Origin: Fervidicoccus fontis Kam940
GTDB lineage: Archaea > Thermoproteota > Thermoprotei_A > Sulfolobales > Fervidicoccaceae
DNA: 64,000 nucleotides
Reading direction: 5' to 3'
Assembly: GCF_000258425.1 (NCBI RefSeq)
Contig: NC_017461.1
Span: forward strand, 1,084,949 to 1,148,948
The position numbers and the translations under genes were made by a program. Of this stretch, positions 16,506 to 25,806 are shown one piece after another. A model generated the notes under the pieces. That model did no database searches. It was not told where the DNA came from and worked only from the letters and a program-made list of their open reading frames with translations. The stretch's first letter is position 1, and every line of letters begins with the position of its first letter.

Positions 16506-16659
16506 AATCGCCTGAATGCATCAATTAACATAGCCCTTGCCTTAACGAGAGGTAAGGGTCGAGGGTTATGTAAACACCCAAAGGAGATATAAAGGTGAAT
16601 CATGAAGGTCGCTGGAAACCCAAAAGCCCTGCAGAAATGAAGGTAGTTTACTCTAGGTA
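16506..16659 (+). pseudogene. tnpB: 3' remnant of an IS605-family tnpB
   Basis: The frame reads NRLNASINIALAL, then TRGKGRGLCKHP; a single missing base shifts it, and the other frame continues KGDIKVNHEGRWKPKSPAEM, then KVVYSR and stop at 16657-16659. The NASINIA segment is the conserved C-terminal RuvC-III/Asp region of TnpB and the rest is the usual tail. Nothing convincing of the N-terminal two thirds is left between 16371 and 16505. The last codons form a hairpin (AGTTTAC/GTAAACT) followed by TTTTA. Confidence 0.75.
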
Positions 16660-16722
16660 AACTTTTATACATAAGTTGAGATTTTTTAGTTTGTTAAATT
16701 GTTAAATAAGGAGTGCGAAGAC

Positions 16723-18456
16723 ATGCGAAAAGAAGAAACTTCTTTTGAAAATTTGCTAAAAACTAGGACTTATATAAAAGATCCGGTACATAAGCTTATT
16801 CCAATTAACTTCGTAGAATATAAAATTCTTCAACACCCTTTAATGCTTAGACTTCATGGCATTAAGCAATTGGGCTTTACGTATTTAGTCTATCCACAAG
16901 CGAAACACTCTAGGTTCGAGCACTCTTTAGGTGCTATGCATGTTGCGGGCATGATTTGGACTTCTTTCATGAATAACAGCCCTGGGATAATTTCTGAACT
17001 TTTCCCAACTTCCAGCTCCAGAAAAGATCAGTCTGCTTTCTACTTAGCAACAAGAATTTCTGCGCTACTTCATGACGTTGGTCACTTGCCTTACAGCCAC
17101 GTCACAGAGAGCGCCCTTGAAACTGCATATGAAAACGGGGAATTGCCTGAAGAAATGAACGAAATTTTTGAAAAAGCCGAAAAAAGAAAATTAAAATTGC
17201 ATGAATATTATGGATGCATATTTTCAGAAAAACTGCTAAAAGACATACTAACAGGTTTCAAAAAAGAAGAGTTTCCTAAACAGACAATAAAAATGCTCTC
17301 TGAGGCTTTTAAATCGGTGAAAGCTGTTCTTTGTAGAGATGATGATACTATTGAGGGGAGGCTTTTTAAAAAGGAAGCTCACAACATCATGAAACAAATA
17401 ATTTCCGGCGAAATTATAGATGCTGACAAGATCGATTATTTGGTCAGGGACGCATATAACACAGGTGCTACCTTTGGAGCTATTGATATTGAGAGGCTTA
17501 TAAGCGGTCTAATGCTTTATGATGAAGGAGGAAAAGTAAAGATTTCCATTCCGACGAAAATAATAAGCAATTTGGAAGACCTATTTTATGCTAGATATAT
17601 GATGTATAAATGGGTATATCTTCACCATAAGGTCATATCATTAGAACTCTCGTACATAAATGCCTTGCAGACAATAGGCAGAAATTGGAGCAAAAATAAG
17701 AAAAAAATTCTTAAAGTTTTTGGACATCTGCCAAACAATTTCTGGGAACTATTTCATCCTGAATATATATACAAGTCAACTACTAAGTTTTGCCTTAGAA
17801 TAGATGATAGCTTTATTGATATAATTCTAAGATATTCTCTTTCTGCTAATGCAAATTCAATTGCTGAGGATGTTAATGCACTATTAAATAGAAAAGCAAA
17901 GTTCAACTCGATTATCAAAAGAGAAGAAGATCTACTAGTCGAGCTCTTTGAAGTATTGTCGTCTGAAAATGAGAAGCGTATCAAACCTATAGATGTTTTG
18001 GAAAAGACTGGAGAGCTACTTCAGAGCTCTTCAGTGGAAATCTTAGATGTTGTTAAAAAAACATGGCCAGAGGGTTTTGAAAAATTGAACGAAGAATGCG
18101 GCAAAGTTAAAAATAGCTCTTACGATACTTTAAAGTGCTGTCTTGAAAAAATCTTAGGTGAAAAAATTAACAAAAAACTCAAAAAAGATATAGAGTTAAC
18201 TCTATATTTCTCGCAGAGGATATCTCCTAAAAGCTTAGGAGGTCTATCACTGATGTCTGATGGTAAGGCATTACCTATCGAGCATGTATCATCTATTATA
18301 AGCCAGATTAATAGAGCCGGTCAGCATCCAATGATATTTTTATATTCAAAAGAAAAAATCGGCAAGTCAGAAGAAAGCTCTATTAGAAGGATTCTTGCCG
18401 AAGCTTTAATAGAACTCTACCTATCTTTAAGAAAGAACGGGTCAAAACCGTCTTAA
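16723..18456 (+). CDS. HD-domain phosphohydrolase (SAMHD1/dGTPase-like, COG1078)
   Basis: 578 residues. IKDPVHKLIPI at the N-terminus, QAKHSRFEHSLGAMHVAG (His), ALLHDVGHLPYSHVTES (HD pair, about residue 115) and IDADKIDYLVRDAYNTGA (Asp, about 233) complete the HD metal site of the dNTP triphosphohydrolase-like COG1078 family. Substrate is unproven. The C-terminal 250 residues are helical and family-specific. ATG 16723 is 6 nt after GGAGTG; the frame extends 8 codons upstream. Monocistronic, directly after the tnpB fossil. Confidence 0.87.
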   Translation: MRKEETSFENLLKTRTYIKDPVHKLIPINFVEYKILQHPLMLRLHGIKQLGFTYLVYPQAKHSRFEHSLGAMHVAGMIWTSFMNNSPGIISELFPTSSSRKDQSAFYLATRISALLHDVGHLPYSHVTESALETAYENGELPEEMNEIFEKAEKRKLKLHEYYGCIFSEKLLKDILTGFKKEEFPKQTIKMLSEAFKSVKAVLCRDDDTIEGRLFKKEAHNIMKQIISGEIIDADKIDYLVRDAYNTGATFGAIDIERLISGLMLYDEGGKVKISIPTKIISNLEDLFYARYMMYKWVYLHHKVISLELSYINALQTIGRNWSKNKKKILKVFGHLPNNFWELFHPEYIYKSTTKFCLRIDDSFIDIILRYSLSANANSIAEDVNALLNRKAKFNSIIKREEDLLVELFEVLSSENEKRIKPIDVLEKTGELLQSSSVEILDVVKKTWPEGFEKLNEECGKVKNSSYDTLKCCLEKILGEKINKKLKKDIELTLYFSQRISPKSLGGLSLMSDGKALPIEHVSSIISQINRAGQHPMIFLYSKEKIGKSEESSIRRILAEALIELYLSLRKNGSKPS

Positions 18457-18586
18457 CACTTTTCACTAAAAATTCGTTAAAATTGCTCAAATAAAATCGA
18501 AACATCCAGCTAGAAAAATTAGATATACATTTATTAATTTTATTTGTTAGAGTGTCAATAATGCATAGATATTATAGTGAATTGCA

Positions 18587-19864
18587 ATGAAGTTTTTTAT
18601 AAAGACTTTTGGCTGTGCGCTAAATAGGAGTGACAGCGAATTAATGAGAGAGATCCTTATAAGCAGAGGGTTTGAAGAAATAGACAACTTAGAAAATGCT
18701 GATGTTATTATAGTCAATACGTGTACAGTTAGAAAAGATAGTGACCAAAAGGCGATTGAATATATAGAAAAAGTGAAACAGCTTAACAAGAATTCAAAAA
18801 TAGTAGTAGCTGGTTGTATACCAGGAAGTCAACCGTATCTAATCAAATCAAGATTTCCTGATGCGGTTTTAATTTCACCGTATGAAACTAACAGGATCGT
18901 CGATGCTATTTTTTACGAAACGGACTTCCTAGGCTATGAAGAATTCAAGCGTTATAACGTTCCAATAGTAAAGACGGGCAATATTGCTATTGTACCCCTC
19001 AATGATGGCTGCCTTTCTAACTGTAACTTTTGTATTACGAAGGTAGCAAGGAGAAGACTTTTAAGCAGAATGCCTAAAGTAATCCTTAAAGCGATAAAGG
19101 ATCTTGTTGAAAACGGTGTTTACGAAATCCAGCTTTCTAGTCAGGATGCTTCAGTTTATGGGATTGATTTTAAAGGGAGACCATTGTTACCAGATTTAGT
19201 TGAAACGATCAACCAAGAGATTAAAGGGGAATACATGCTAAGGATCGCGATGATGAATCCGGATGGAGTAAAAAAAGATCTAGAAAATTTCGTAAAAATT
19301 TTTGAATATGAGCATGTATTTAAGTTCTTGCATTTACCAATACAAAGCGGAGACGATGAAGTTCTGAAGATCATGGGAAGGGACTATAGCATAGAAGATG
19401 CTCTATATGTAGTAAATGAATTCAGAAGTAGAATTAAAGACCTGAGAATAGCAACAGACATTATAGTCGGTCATCCAGGGGAGAGTGAGGAGGCCTTTGA
19501 AAATACATTGAAAGTAGTTGTAAGCGGCTTGTTCGATAGGGTACATATCGCACAATACACACCAAGACCTTTCACCCTATCAGCGCGAATGCCTCAGATT
19601 TCTGATTCTGTTAAAAAGAAGAGAAGCAGTTTACTTAAGGAGGAGCTGGAGAAAGTATTGAATAAAAAAATGGAAAAATATGTTGGTAAGATCATAGAGG
19701 GAGTTGTAGTAGAAAAAGATGAAAAAAGAGAGAGTTATATTGCTAGGACAAAGAATTACATAAGCATTGTGCTGAAAGGAGGAAAAAAAGTTTCTTTAGG
19801 GATGAAAGTAAACATTGAAATAACTGATTATACACCATATGACTTAAGAGGAATAGCGCTCTAA
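18587..19864 (+). CDS. tRNA t6A37 methylthiotransferase (MtaB/CDKAL1-type radical SAM)
   Basis: Order of domains: UPF0004 (KTFGCALNRSDSELM, VNTCTVR, VVAGCIPG with three cluster cysteines), radical SAM (DGCLSNCNFCITKVAR, C-x3-C-x2-C), and a C-terminal TRAM-like domain from about residue 365. The archaeal/eukaryotic e-MtaB group converts t6A to ms2t6A at position 37. Length 425 is normal. ATG 18587; TATA-like sequence lies ~50 nt upstream. Probably co-transcribed with the two small genes that follow. Confidence 0.92.
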   Translation: MKFFIKTFGCALNRSDSELMREILISRGFEEIDNLENADVIIVNTCTVRKDSDQKAIEYIEKVKQLNKNSKIVVAGCIPGSQPYLIKSRFPDAVLISPYETNRIVDAIFYETDFLGYEEFKRYNVPIVKTGNIAIVPLNDGCLSNCNFCITKVARRRLLSRMPKVILKAIKDLVENGVYEIQLSSQDASVYGIDFKGRPLLPDLVETINQEIKGEYMLRIAMMNPDGVKKDLENFVKIFEYEHVFKFLHLPIQSGDDEVLKIMGRDYSIEDALYVVNEFRSRIKDLRIATDIIVGHPGESEEAFENTLKVVVSGLFDRVHIAQYTPRPFTLSARMPQISDSVKKKRSSLLKEELEKVLNKKMEKYVGKIIEGVVVEKDEKRESYIARTKNYISIVLKGGKKVSLGMKVNIEITDYTPYDLRGIAL

Positions 19865-19886
19865 TTGTAATACTCTGGTGAGAAAA

Positions 19887-20135
19887 ATGGGAGAGCTATG
19901 CATGTTGAAAATAGCAAATTCTGAAGAAGGAATATCTGCAGAGATTAGTTTATATGACGAATCTACCGGTAAGATGGTTAGAAGAGAAGAACTTGGAAAA
20001 GAAAAGAATATCAGGCAAATCAGCATAAAAAATAGCGTTCTAATTACAAGCGGAATTTTCGGCTTCACTATTACTTTAATTGTCAAGGATGTTACAGATA
20101 TTAGGTTAAATAACGATATTCTTATAATTAATTAA
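19887..20135 (+). CDS. Hypothetical small protein
   Basis: No family recognised. 82 residues with a beta-rich pattern (AEISLYDES, KNSVLITSGIFGFTITLIV, IRLNNDILIIN). One could read KNSVLITSGIFGF as an RNA- or lipid-binding strand pair, but that is a guess. ATG 19887 has GGTGAG upstream; the longer frame begins three codons earlier. It lies 22 nt after the MtaB gene and 16 nt before the next, so all three are likely one transcript. Confidence 0.55.
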   Translation: MGELCMLKIANSEEGISAEISLYDESTGKMVRREELGKEKNIRQISIKNSVLITSGIFGFTITLIVKDVTDIRLNNDILIIN

Positions 20136-20151
20136 GATTTGGTGATTTGTA

Positions 20152-20568
20152 CTGAACATCGAGCTTATAAAAGAAAGATCTAAAAGTCTCACAGGAAAAC
20201 ATGCAGTTTATCACTGGTCATTTCTAGTTAGTGAAAATGACGTGAAAGAAGTGCAGGAATTGAAAAAAGAAAAGATAACGACGAAATACAGAAAGGGTGA
20301 AGCTTTTAAGATCATCGTAGAACCTCCTCAAGATGAAAAAACATACATACTAGACGTATATCTTTTAAAAAACCTGAAGGGGCATATAAGCGGAAGAATC
20401 AAAGTTATAAACAATAATGGAGACGTTGTTTTAGAATGCGTATATAGAAAGATGAAGGTTAGAAGAGTAAGGGGGAGTTCTCATCTCATTTGGGCAGTAA
20501 AAAAGCTTTTAGAAAAGCTAAAAGTTCCCGTAAAAAGATATAATGTAAAAACGGGGGAGCCTATATGA
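20152..20568 (+). CDS. Conserved-looking hypothetical protein, probable CTG start
   Basis: No family recognised. The open frame begins right after a TGA at 20143-20145 that is inside the Shine-Dalgarno GGTGAT. No ATG, GTG or TTG occurs until GTG 20242, but the 30 codons between them read as protein (NIELIKERSKSLTGKHAVYHW). CTG 20152, 5 nt after GGTGAT, is the only well-placed initiator. The 138-residue product is basic (KMKVRRVRGSSHLIWAVKKL; PVKRYNVKTGEPI), which suggests RNA contact, unproven. Confidence 0.6.
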   Translation: MNIELIKERSKSLTGKHAVYHWSFLVSENDVKEVQELKKEKITTKYRKGEAFKIIVEPPQDEKTYILDVYLLKNLKGHISGRIKVINNNGDVVLECVYRKMKVRRVRGSSHLIWAVKKLLEKLKVPVKRYNVKTGEPI

Positions 20569-20576
20569 ACTTATTA

Positions 20577-20650
20577 AAGGGATGACCGGATTTTAGCGGA
20601 ATGATCCTTCACAGGAAATGATTTTTTCACGGACCGGGGGACCTTTTAGA
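20577..20650. other. GC-rich patch, possible small RNA or 3' structure
   Basis: Between the convergent genes ending at 20568 and 20684 lies a stretch much richer in G+C than its surroundings (GACCGG, GCGG, CACGGACCGGGGGACC). It can form small hairpins such as TCCT/AGGA with loop TCAC and CCG/CGG. No C/D or H/ACA boxes and no tRNA fold could be made. Possibly a transcription-end structure. Confidence 0.2.
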
Positions 20651-20683
20651 TTTTTGTAAGTTTAAGCTTTTTTATAAAGATCC

Positions 20684-21043
20684 TTACAATAATATACTTC
20701 CTTTCATTGATGATGAGCTTTCAGTTATATAAAACCATGGTCCTTCTATTCTGAACGACTTGCACTTGGGACACTTCGATGGCCTTTTTGCCTTTCTGTT
20801 GTCTTTGAAAGTGTATCCGCAATTTAAACATCTTGCAGGCAAAATTGCTATTCTTTCTTTACCATTGCTTCTGCTTTTTAAGCTTAAGGCTAAATGCTCA
20901 ATATCTTCTTCTACTTTTCTTTTCTCTCTAACTGAATAACCAAGCATATTAATTATATCTTCAACAGTCAAAGGGATAGGAGAATTTTTGAGGATTAAAT
21001 ATATTTTTTCTCTGGTAGTAAGAAAATTTTCTTCCCCGCTCAA
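20684..21043 (-). CDS. HTH plus zinc-ribbon transcriptional regulator (COG3357-like)
   Basis: Residues ~8-60 form a winged helix (REKIYLILKNSPIPLTVEDIINMLG). Residues ~70-105 hold a zinc ribbon with CLNCG and CPKC pairs and a closing strand GPWFYITE. This domain pair defines the archaeal COG3357 group. TTG 21043 lies 8 nt after GAGGTC. Monocistronic and divergent from the NaPRTase gene, which it might control, though the sequence does not show this. Confidence 0.82.
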   Translation of the reverse strand: MSGEENFLTTREKIYLILKNSPIPLTVEDIINMLGYSVREKRKVEEDIEHLALSLKSRSNGKERIAILPARCLNCGYTFKDNRKAKRPSKCPKCKSFRIEGPWFYITESSSSMKGSILL

Positions 21044-21148
21044 AATAATTGACCTCGAAAAGCTTTAGAATACTAATATAAGTTATAAAAACTTCATTAA
21101 TTTATTTTAATTATTTTAATATAACAAGTTTTTGAAAAGGTGAAATTT

Positions 21149-22336
21149 TTGAGAAGAAAATTCTACATTGCCACTGATGAGGAAATTTTAAATGGAGAGG
21201 CAACAGATGTCTACTTTACAAGAGTTGAAAAAATTTTAGAAAGTGCAGGATTAAAGGACAAAAAAGTCAGAGCAGAATTTCATACTTATGGGCTACCTAA
21301 AGATTACAGCTGGGCTATATTTGCTGGATTAGAGGAGGCACTTAATGTTCTTGAAAACCACAAGGTAGATGTTTATGCGTTGCCAGAAGGCATACTTTTC
21401 AGGGAAAGAGAACCTGTAATGCTAATTGAAGGAGAATACTATGATTTTGCACTTTATGAGTCTATAATATTGGGAATTTTAAGACATTACACAAGCATCG
21501 CAACGAAAACCGCTAGAATAAAATACGCAGCAGGAAATAAACAGGTTCTATTTTTCGGTTTAAGATCTCTACATCCAGCGCTTGCTCCACTTGCAGATAG
21601 AGCAGCTTTGATAGGAGGCGCGGATTCTGTCAGCGGGGTTCTATCAAAAAAATATCTTGGAGTAGAACCTTCTGGAACTATGCCCCACAGCCTGATGATA
21701 ATAGTGGGCGATCAAGCTAAGGCTTGGAAGCTGTTTGATGAAAATATAGATGAAAGCGTTCCAAGAATAATACTTGTTGATACTTTTTGGGATGAAAGAA
21801 TAGAAACTGAGCTTGCAATGAAAACTTTAGGGAAAAAGCTTTATGGTGTTAGGCTAGACACTCCAAGCTCACGAAGAGGGAATTTCAGAAAAATTATTGA
21901 AGAGGTTAGATGGGCTCTAGACCTTAATGGATTCAAAAATGTAAAAATTATAGCAAGTGGAGGGTTAAATGAAGAAGATATTAATGAGCTTAAGGATATC
22001 GTTGATGCTTTTGGTGTTGGGACGTCTATAGCATTTCCTCCAAGCGTAGATATTAGTATGGACATCGTTGAAGTATATGAAAATGGAGAGTGGATACCTA
22101 GAACAAAAAGAGGTAAGTTGCCAGGTGCAAAGAAAATTTATAGATGCCCAGGATTTAAAGACCAGATATTGCCTTGGAACAAATCTCCTGAGAAATGTGA
22201 AGATGGCAGTGAGCCGAAGCTTTTATTAAAGAAATATATTGAAAATGGGAAATTGATCGAACCTCTTCCGGACTTAAAAGAAATTCGAAAATTAGTTCTA
22301 TCTCAACTCAATGAGCTTGCAAATATCACTTTTTAA
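21149..22336 (+). CDS. Nicotinate phosphoribosyltransferase-type enzyme
   Basis: First step of NAD salvage from nicotinate. Motifs include [11 protein letters not shown], a long [29 protein letters not shown] stretch, [13 protein letters not shown] (PRPP site), [30 protein letters not shown] and [11 protein letters not shown] zinc-type C-terminal tail [21 protein letters not shown] is usual for the short archaeal form. TTG 21149 follows GGTGA by the normal distance; GTG 21140 is part of that Shine-Dalgarno. Confidence 0.9.
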   Translation: MRRKFYIATDEEILNGEATDVYFTRVEKILESAGLKDKKVRAEFHTYGLPKDYSWAIFAGLEEALNVLENHKVDVYALPEGILFREREPVMLIEGEYYDFALYESIILGILRHYTSIATKTARIKYAAGNKQVLFFGLRSLHPALAPLADRAALIGGADSVSGVLSKKYLGVEPSGTMPHSLMIIVGDQAKAWKLFDENIDESVPRIILVDTFWDERIETELAMKTLGKKLYGVRLDTPSSRRGNFRKIIEEVRWALDLNGFKNVKIIASGGLNEEDINELKDIVDAFGVGTSIAFPPSVDISMDIVEVYENGEWIPRTKRGKLPGAKKIYRCPGFKDQILPWNKSPEKCEDGSEPKLLLKKYIENGKLIEPLPDLKEIRKLVLSQLNELANITF

Positions 22337-22345
22337 GATTTTTTG

Positions 22346-22385
22346 CAACTGAAAGGTTTCGCTCTTCAGAGCGTAAGGAGGTCAG
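22346..22385 (+). repeat. Solitary hairpin element, copy B
   Basis: CAACTGAAAGG, stem CGCTC/GAGCG with loop TTCA, then TAAGGAGGTCAG. Relative to copies A and C the stem has changed on both sides so pairing is kept. It starts 10 nt after the NaPRTase stop. No transposase is nearby. Confidence 0.7.
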
Positions 22386-22503
22386 CTAAAGTCGGTATAA
22401 AAGAGTTATAACTTAATAATTAATATAAATTTAACGAATATTTTATTATCTTCAAAAATTACATATGAATAAAATATTAAAAAACGAATGGGGATGATGC
22501 GTT

Positions 22504-23163
22504 ATTTCCAACGAAACAGAAGAAGAGAGAAAATATAGGTCAGACACTGAAATCTTATATGAAATAATGAATGTTATTTCCAGTGGAGGAGATTTTGGGA
22601 TAAAGAAGACTCATTTGATGTATAAGACCAACTTAAATTCCAAAATGCTTCAAAAATATCTCGACATACTTCAGAGAAATGGACTGATAATAGAAGAAAG
22701 TAAGGGAAAGCAGAAAATAATAAAAATGACGCCAAAAGGAAAAAGCGCATACTTTTCATTAAAGATGTTTTCTTCCTATCTCAACATAGTACAGACTCCG
22801 CAGGAAATTGTTGAAATATATGAAAGATTAAGAGGATTAAAGGGAGAAAATGTTAACATAAGTTACAACAGTATGCTCTTAGGAAAAAGCGGAATAGAAT
22901 ATGCGGCTTTAGTTGTAATTACAAAAGAGAAAGATAGGTACGTAGTTGGACATGTGCTAAGTAAAAACAAGCTTGATATGGTAGTAGATCTTATGCAGTA
23001 TATAATTATGATGCTAGATACAAATTCAAAAATTATATTAATAGTTTCAGATGAAAGCATTTCAAAAATAATACCGGAAAAATTGGAAAATGATATCAAA
23101 ATAATTCCATTAGAACCAAAAGAGAACTTGATTGAAAGGATCAGGAATTCGATAAAAATCTAA
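22504..23163 (+). CDS. Winged-helix regulator (HTH_45), probable ATT start
   Basis: Residues ~10-65 form the HTH_45 domain, including RSDTEILYEIMNVI, FGIKKTHLMYKTNLNSKML and YLDILQRNGLI, then a wing and helix (IIKMTPKGKSAYFSL). The C-terminal ~130 residues (VVITKEKDRYVVGHVLSK...) are unrecognised. The first ATG (22567) would delete part of helix 1. Upstream there is no ATG/GTG/TTG after TGA 22495; ATT 22504 is 5 nt after GGGGATGAT. I use that start. Confidence 0.68.
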   Translation: MSNETEEERKYRSDTEILYEIMNVISSGGDFGIKKTHLMYKTNLNSKMLQKYLDILQRNGLIIEESKGKQKIIKMTPKGKSAYFSLKMFSSYLNIVQTPQEIVEIYERLRGLKGENVNISYNSMLLGKSGIEYAALVVITKEKDRYVVGHVLSKNKLDMVVDLMQYIIMMLDTNSKIILIVSDESISKIIPEKLENDIKIIPLEPKENLIERIRNSIKI

Positions 23164-23169
23164 AGTCCC

Positions 23170-23454
23170 TTATTTTTCAACTCTTTCTAATACTGTCTTC
23201 ATTGCTTCCTCCTCTTTCATCGATGAGTACCTTTTTGCCTTTGAATATAGGGCTTTTAGTTGTTCATTTGAAGCGTAATCAATTGGAAATCCTTTCTCGT
23301 TATTCTCTTCCCACAACTTGTATAAAATTTCCATAATTTTTGATACTTCTGAATCGGAGAAATATGCTGCCTTTATCCAGTTGCTGGGATTTTCGTCTAT
23401 CATAGATATGATTTCCAGTTTCATTCTTTCATTTTGGTTATACTTCTTTTCCAT
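23170..23454 (-). CDS. Hypothetical small helical protein
   Basis: No family recognised. About 94 charged residues, nearly all helical (MKLEIISMIDENPSNWIKAAYF; SEVSKIMEILYKLWEE; EQLKALYSKAKRYSSMKEEEAMKTVLERVEK). ATG 23454 lies 4 nt after GGTGAT; ATG 23460 and GTG 23463 overlap that site. Convergent with the HTH_45 gene, 6 nt between stops, and divergent from slipin. Confidence 0.6.
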   Translation of the reverse strand: MEKKYNQNERMKLEIISMIDENPSNWIKAAYFSDSEVSKIMEILYKLWEENNEKGFPIDYASNEQLKALYSKAKRYSSMKEEEAMKTVLERVEK

Positions 23455-23538
23455 TTCCATCACCTTTTGTCATCTTTTATTTAAATAAAAAAGTAAATAT
23501 AACCATTTTTCTTAATTAAATTAATTAAGGGAAAAGTT

Positions 23539-24387
23539 ATGGATGCATATACTTTAGTTTCAAACCTAACAACTATAATATTCATCATCATAATATTGAT
23601 AATTTTCCTTTCAATGGCTATAAAAGTAGTCAGAGAATATGAGAGGGCTGTTGTCTTTAGGCTTGGAAGGCTACTTGGAGCAAAAGGTCCGGGACTTTTC
23701 TTCATAATTCCTTTTGTAGATAGGCTTTTAAAAGTGGATTTGAGAATTGTTGCGGTTGATGTTCCTGAGCAAAGGAGCGTTACGAGGGATAATGTTTCAG
23801 TAGGAGTTGATGCAGTAATCTATTATAAAGTTCTAGACCCAGTAAAGGCTATTATGGCTGTGGAAAACTACTCATATGCTGTTCTCATGCTTGCGCAAAC
23901 AACTTTGAGGGATGTAATCGGGCAGGTAGAGCTGGATGATCTTCTTTCAAAAAGAGAAGAGCTAAATAAGAGAATTCAGGGGATATTGGACGTGCTGACC
24001 GATCCCTGGGGCATAAAAGTGACTGCAGTTACTTTAAAAGAGGTAAAATTACCGGACACAATGTTAAGGGCATTAGCTAAGCAAGCTGAAGCCGAACGGT
24101 TTAGGAGGGCGAGAATAATTGAGGCAGAGGGTGAGAGGCAGTCTGCTAGTATAATGTCTGAAGCTGCAACATTTTATGAATCTCATCCAATGGCTATGAG
24201 ACTTAGAGAGCTTCAAACCCTTATTGAAATCGCTAGAGAGAAGAATCTGATAATTGTGACTCCAGAGAGTAGGGGTGAAATTCTTGGGACCGTAGTAGGT
24301 CTTACAAAAGGTATCCAGGTAGGTGGAAAAGAAACTTCAACCTCTTCTCCCATGAAAGCTTCAAGTGAGTCAGAAAGTGAAACATAA
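23539..24387 (+). CDS. Slipin (SPFH/stomatin-like membrane protein)
   Basis: One N-terminal membrane helix (residues ~10-31), then an SPFH domain (VVREYERAVVFRLGRLLGAKGPG, DVPEQRSVTRDNVSVGVDAVIYYKV) and a coiled-coil tail with AEAERFRRARIIEAEGE. It scaffolds membrane microdomains. In archaea slipin is paired with an NfeD/STOPP serine protease that can cleave stomatin. That partner gene starts 1 nt past this stop. Confidence 0.93.
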   Translation: MDAYTLVSNLTTIIFIIIILIIFLSMAIKVVREYERAVVFRLGRLLGAKGPGLFFIIPFVDRLLKVDLRIVAVDVPEQRSVTRDNVSVGVDAVIYYKVLDPVKAIMAVENYSYAVLMLAQTTLRDVIGQVELDDLLSKREELNKRIQGILDVLTDPWGIKVTAVTLKEVKLPDTMLRALAKQAEAERFRRARIIEAEGERQSASIMSEAATFYESHPMAMRLRELQTLIEIAREKNLIIVTPESRGEILGTVVGLTKGIQVGGKETSTSSPMKASSESESET

Positions 24388-24388
24388 A

Positions 24389-25729
24389 ATGAGTCTGAAA
24401 GCTAAAGCATTGTTTTTCATAGTGGTTTTTTTATTATTATTTTTGCTTTTTTCTGAGAGTAAGATTTCATATGCTCAAAGCAATAATGTTATAGGAAACA
24501 GAGTGATAGTCATAACTGTTAGCGGTGTAATTGATTCGGCGGTAGAAGAATATGTAAGCAATGCAATTGCAGTAGCAGAGAAAGAGCATGCGATTTTAGT
24601 TATATATCTAAATACTCCAGGAGGTCTTCTCGATTCTGCGATGAACATCGCTATAGATATCGATAAATCTACCATTCCTGTGATTGGATTCGTAGTAGAT
24701 AAATGGGCGGAGAGTGCTGGAACACTGATTTTTGTCTGCACACATATAGCTGCAATGCAACCGGGAACAATAATAGGTTCCATGCAACCTATTGAATATG
24801 ATCCTACTACTGGAACATATACATTAGTGAATGATACTAAAATAATCAACCCGATACTAAAGTTTCTAGATGAGCATGCTGGAAATAAAGATAGAAATTT
24901 AACGTCAATACATGATTTCGTGTTGGAAAATTTAAATTTGGGGCCTCAAGAGGCTCTGGAGTATCATGTTATTAACTATATAGCTTATAACATCGACGAC
25001 CTTCTTAGGCAAATTAATGGAACGCAGGTTTACCTCCCAGGTACAAACATCACATATATAATAAATACTTCGTCTTATACATTAGAATATTTTGATATGA
25101 ATATAAGAGAATATATTGTGCATGCGATATCAGATCCTACTCTTTCCACACTTATGTTATCCTTAGGCATGATGATCATATTATTCGGCATACTTTCAGG
25201 GCATCTAGGAGTAGTTCCTGCAGGCATTCTTCTACTTCTTCTTGGATTTGTAGGAAATGGTTATAGTATAAGTGCAACAAGCATATTACTAATTCTCTTT
25301 GGGAGCATTTTATTGGTTGTAGAGCATTTCATTTCTAGTTTTGGAGTTGCAGGAGGGATTGGGATAGTTATGATCGTCCTTGGCATAGCTTTAGCACCAA
25401 CATCAATAGGTTTTTCTTTTAGTGAGCAGTATGCACAGAGTGTTTTATACTCCGCATATGCCGTTGGAGTAGTTTTAGGGGCAATTACCGCTTTCATCAT
25501 TTACAAAATAATAGCGGTCAGAAGGAGGAAGCCTTTTTCATGGAAATTAGAGGGCGCTTTAGGGAAAGCAGTTGACCCTATTTCACCTGACAATGAAGGC
25601 TTTGTAGTAATTGATGGAGAATACTGGAAAGCTAAAAGCGAAAGCGAAAGTATTTCTCCTGGCGATGAGGTTATTGTAGTGAAAAAAGAAGGACCAATTC
25701 TTATTGTTAGGAAAAGGATAGAAAAATAA
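24389..25729 (+). CDS. NfeD family membrane serine protease (ClpP class, STOPP-like)
   Basis: Signal peptide-like hydrophobic N-terminus ending near SYAQS, a ClpP-like domain (VITVSGVIDSAVEEYV, YLNTPGGLLDSAM, and AESAGT with the nucleophile Ser near residue 108), four or five membrane helices, then an NfeD OB-like domain at the C-terminus (GKAVDPISPDNEGFVVIDGEYWKAKS). ATG 24389 immediately follows the slipin stop; an upstream GTG 24365 would overlap it. The pair acts on membrane proteins at the outer face of the cytoplasmic membrane. Confidence 0.92.
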   Translation: MSLKAKALFFIVVFLLLFLLFSESKISYAQSNNVIGNRVIVITVSGVIDSAVEEYVSNAIAVAEKEHAILVIYLNTPGGLLDSAMNIAIDIDKSTIPVIGFVVDKWAESAGTLIFVCTHIAAMQPGTIIGSMQPIEYDPTTGTYTLVNDTKIINPILKFLDEHAGNKDRNLTSIHDFVLENLNLGPQEALEYHVINYIAYNIDDLLRQINGTQVYLPGTNITYIINTSSYTLEYFDMNIREYIVHAISDPTLSTLMLSLGMMIILFGILSGHLGVVPAGILLLLLGFVGNGYSISATSILLILFGSILLVVEHFISSFGVAGGIGIVMIVLGIALAPTSIGFSFSEQYAQSVLYSAYAVGVVLGAITAFIIYKIIAVRRRKPFSWKLEGALGKAVDPISPDNEGFVVIDGEYWKAKSESESISPGDEVIVVKKEGPILIVRKRIEK

Positions 25730-25806
25730 TACATATGCGTAAATTATATATTTTTGCATATAGTTAATATTTTTGACAAATCTTCTAAATTTAAGGTGTT
25801 GTTATT

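Noticed and set aside
16380-16690. RNase P RNA or SRP RNA in the structured gap
   Set aside because: None of the conserved P-RNA or SRP motifs is present; the pairing comes from a tnpB coding remnant.
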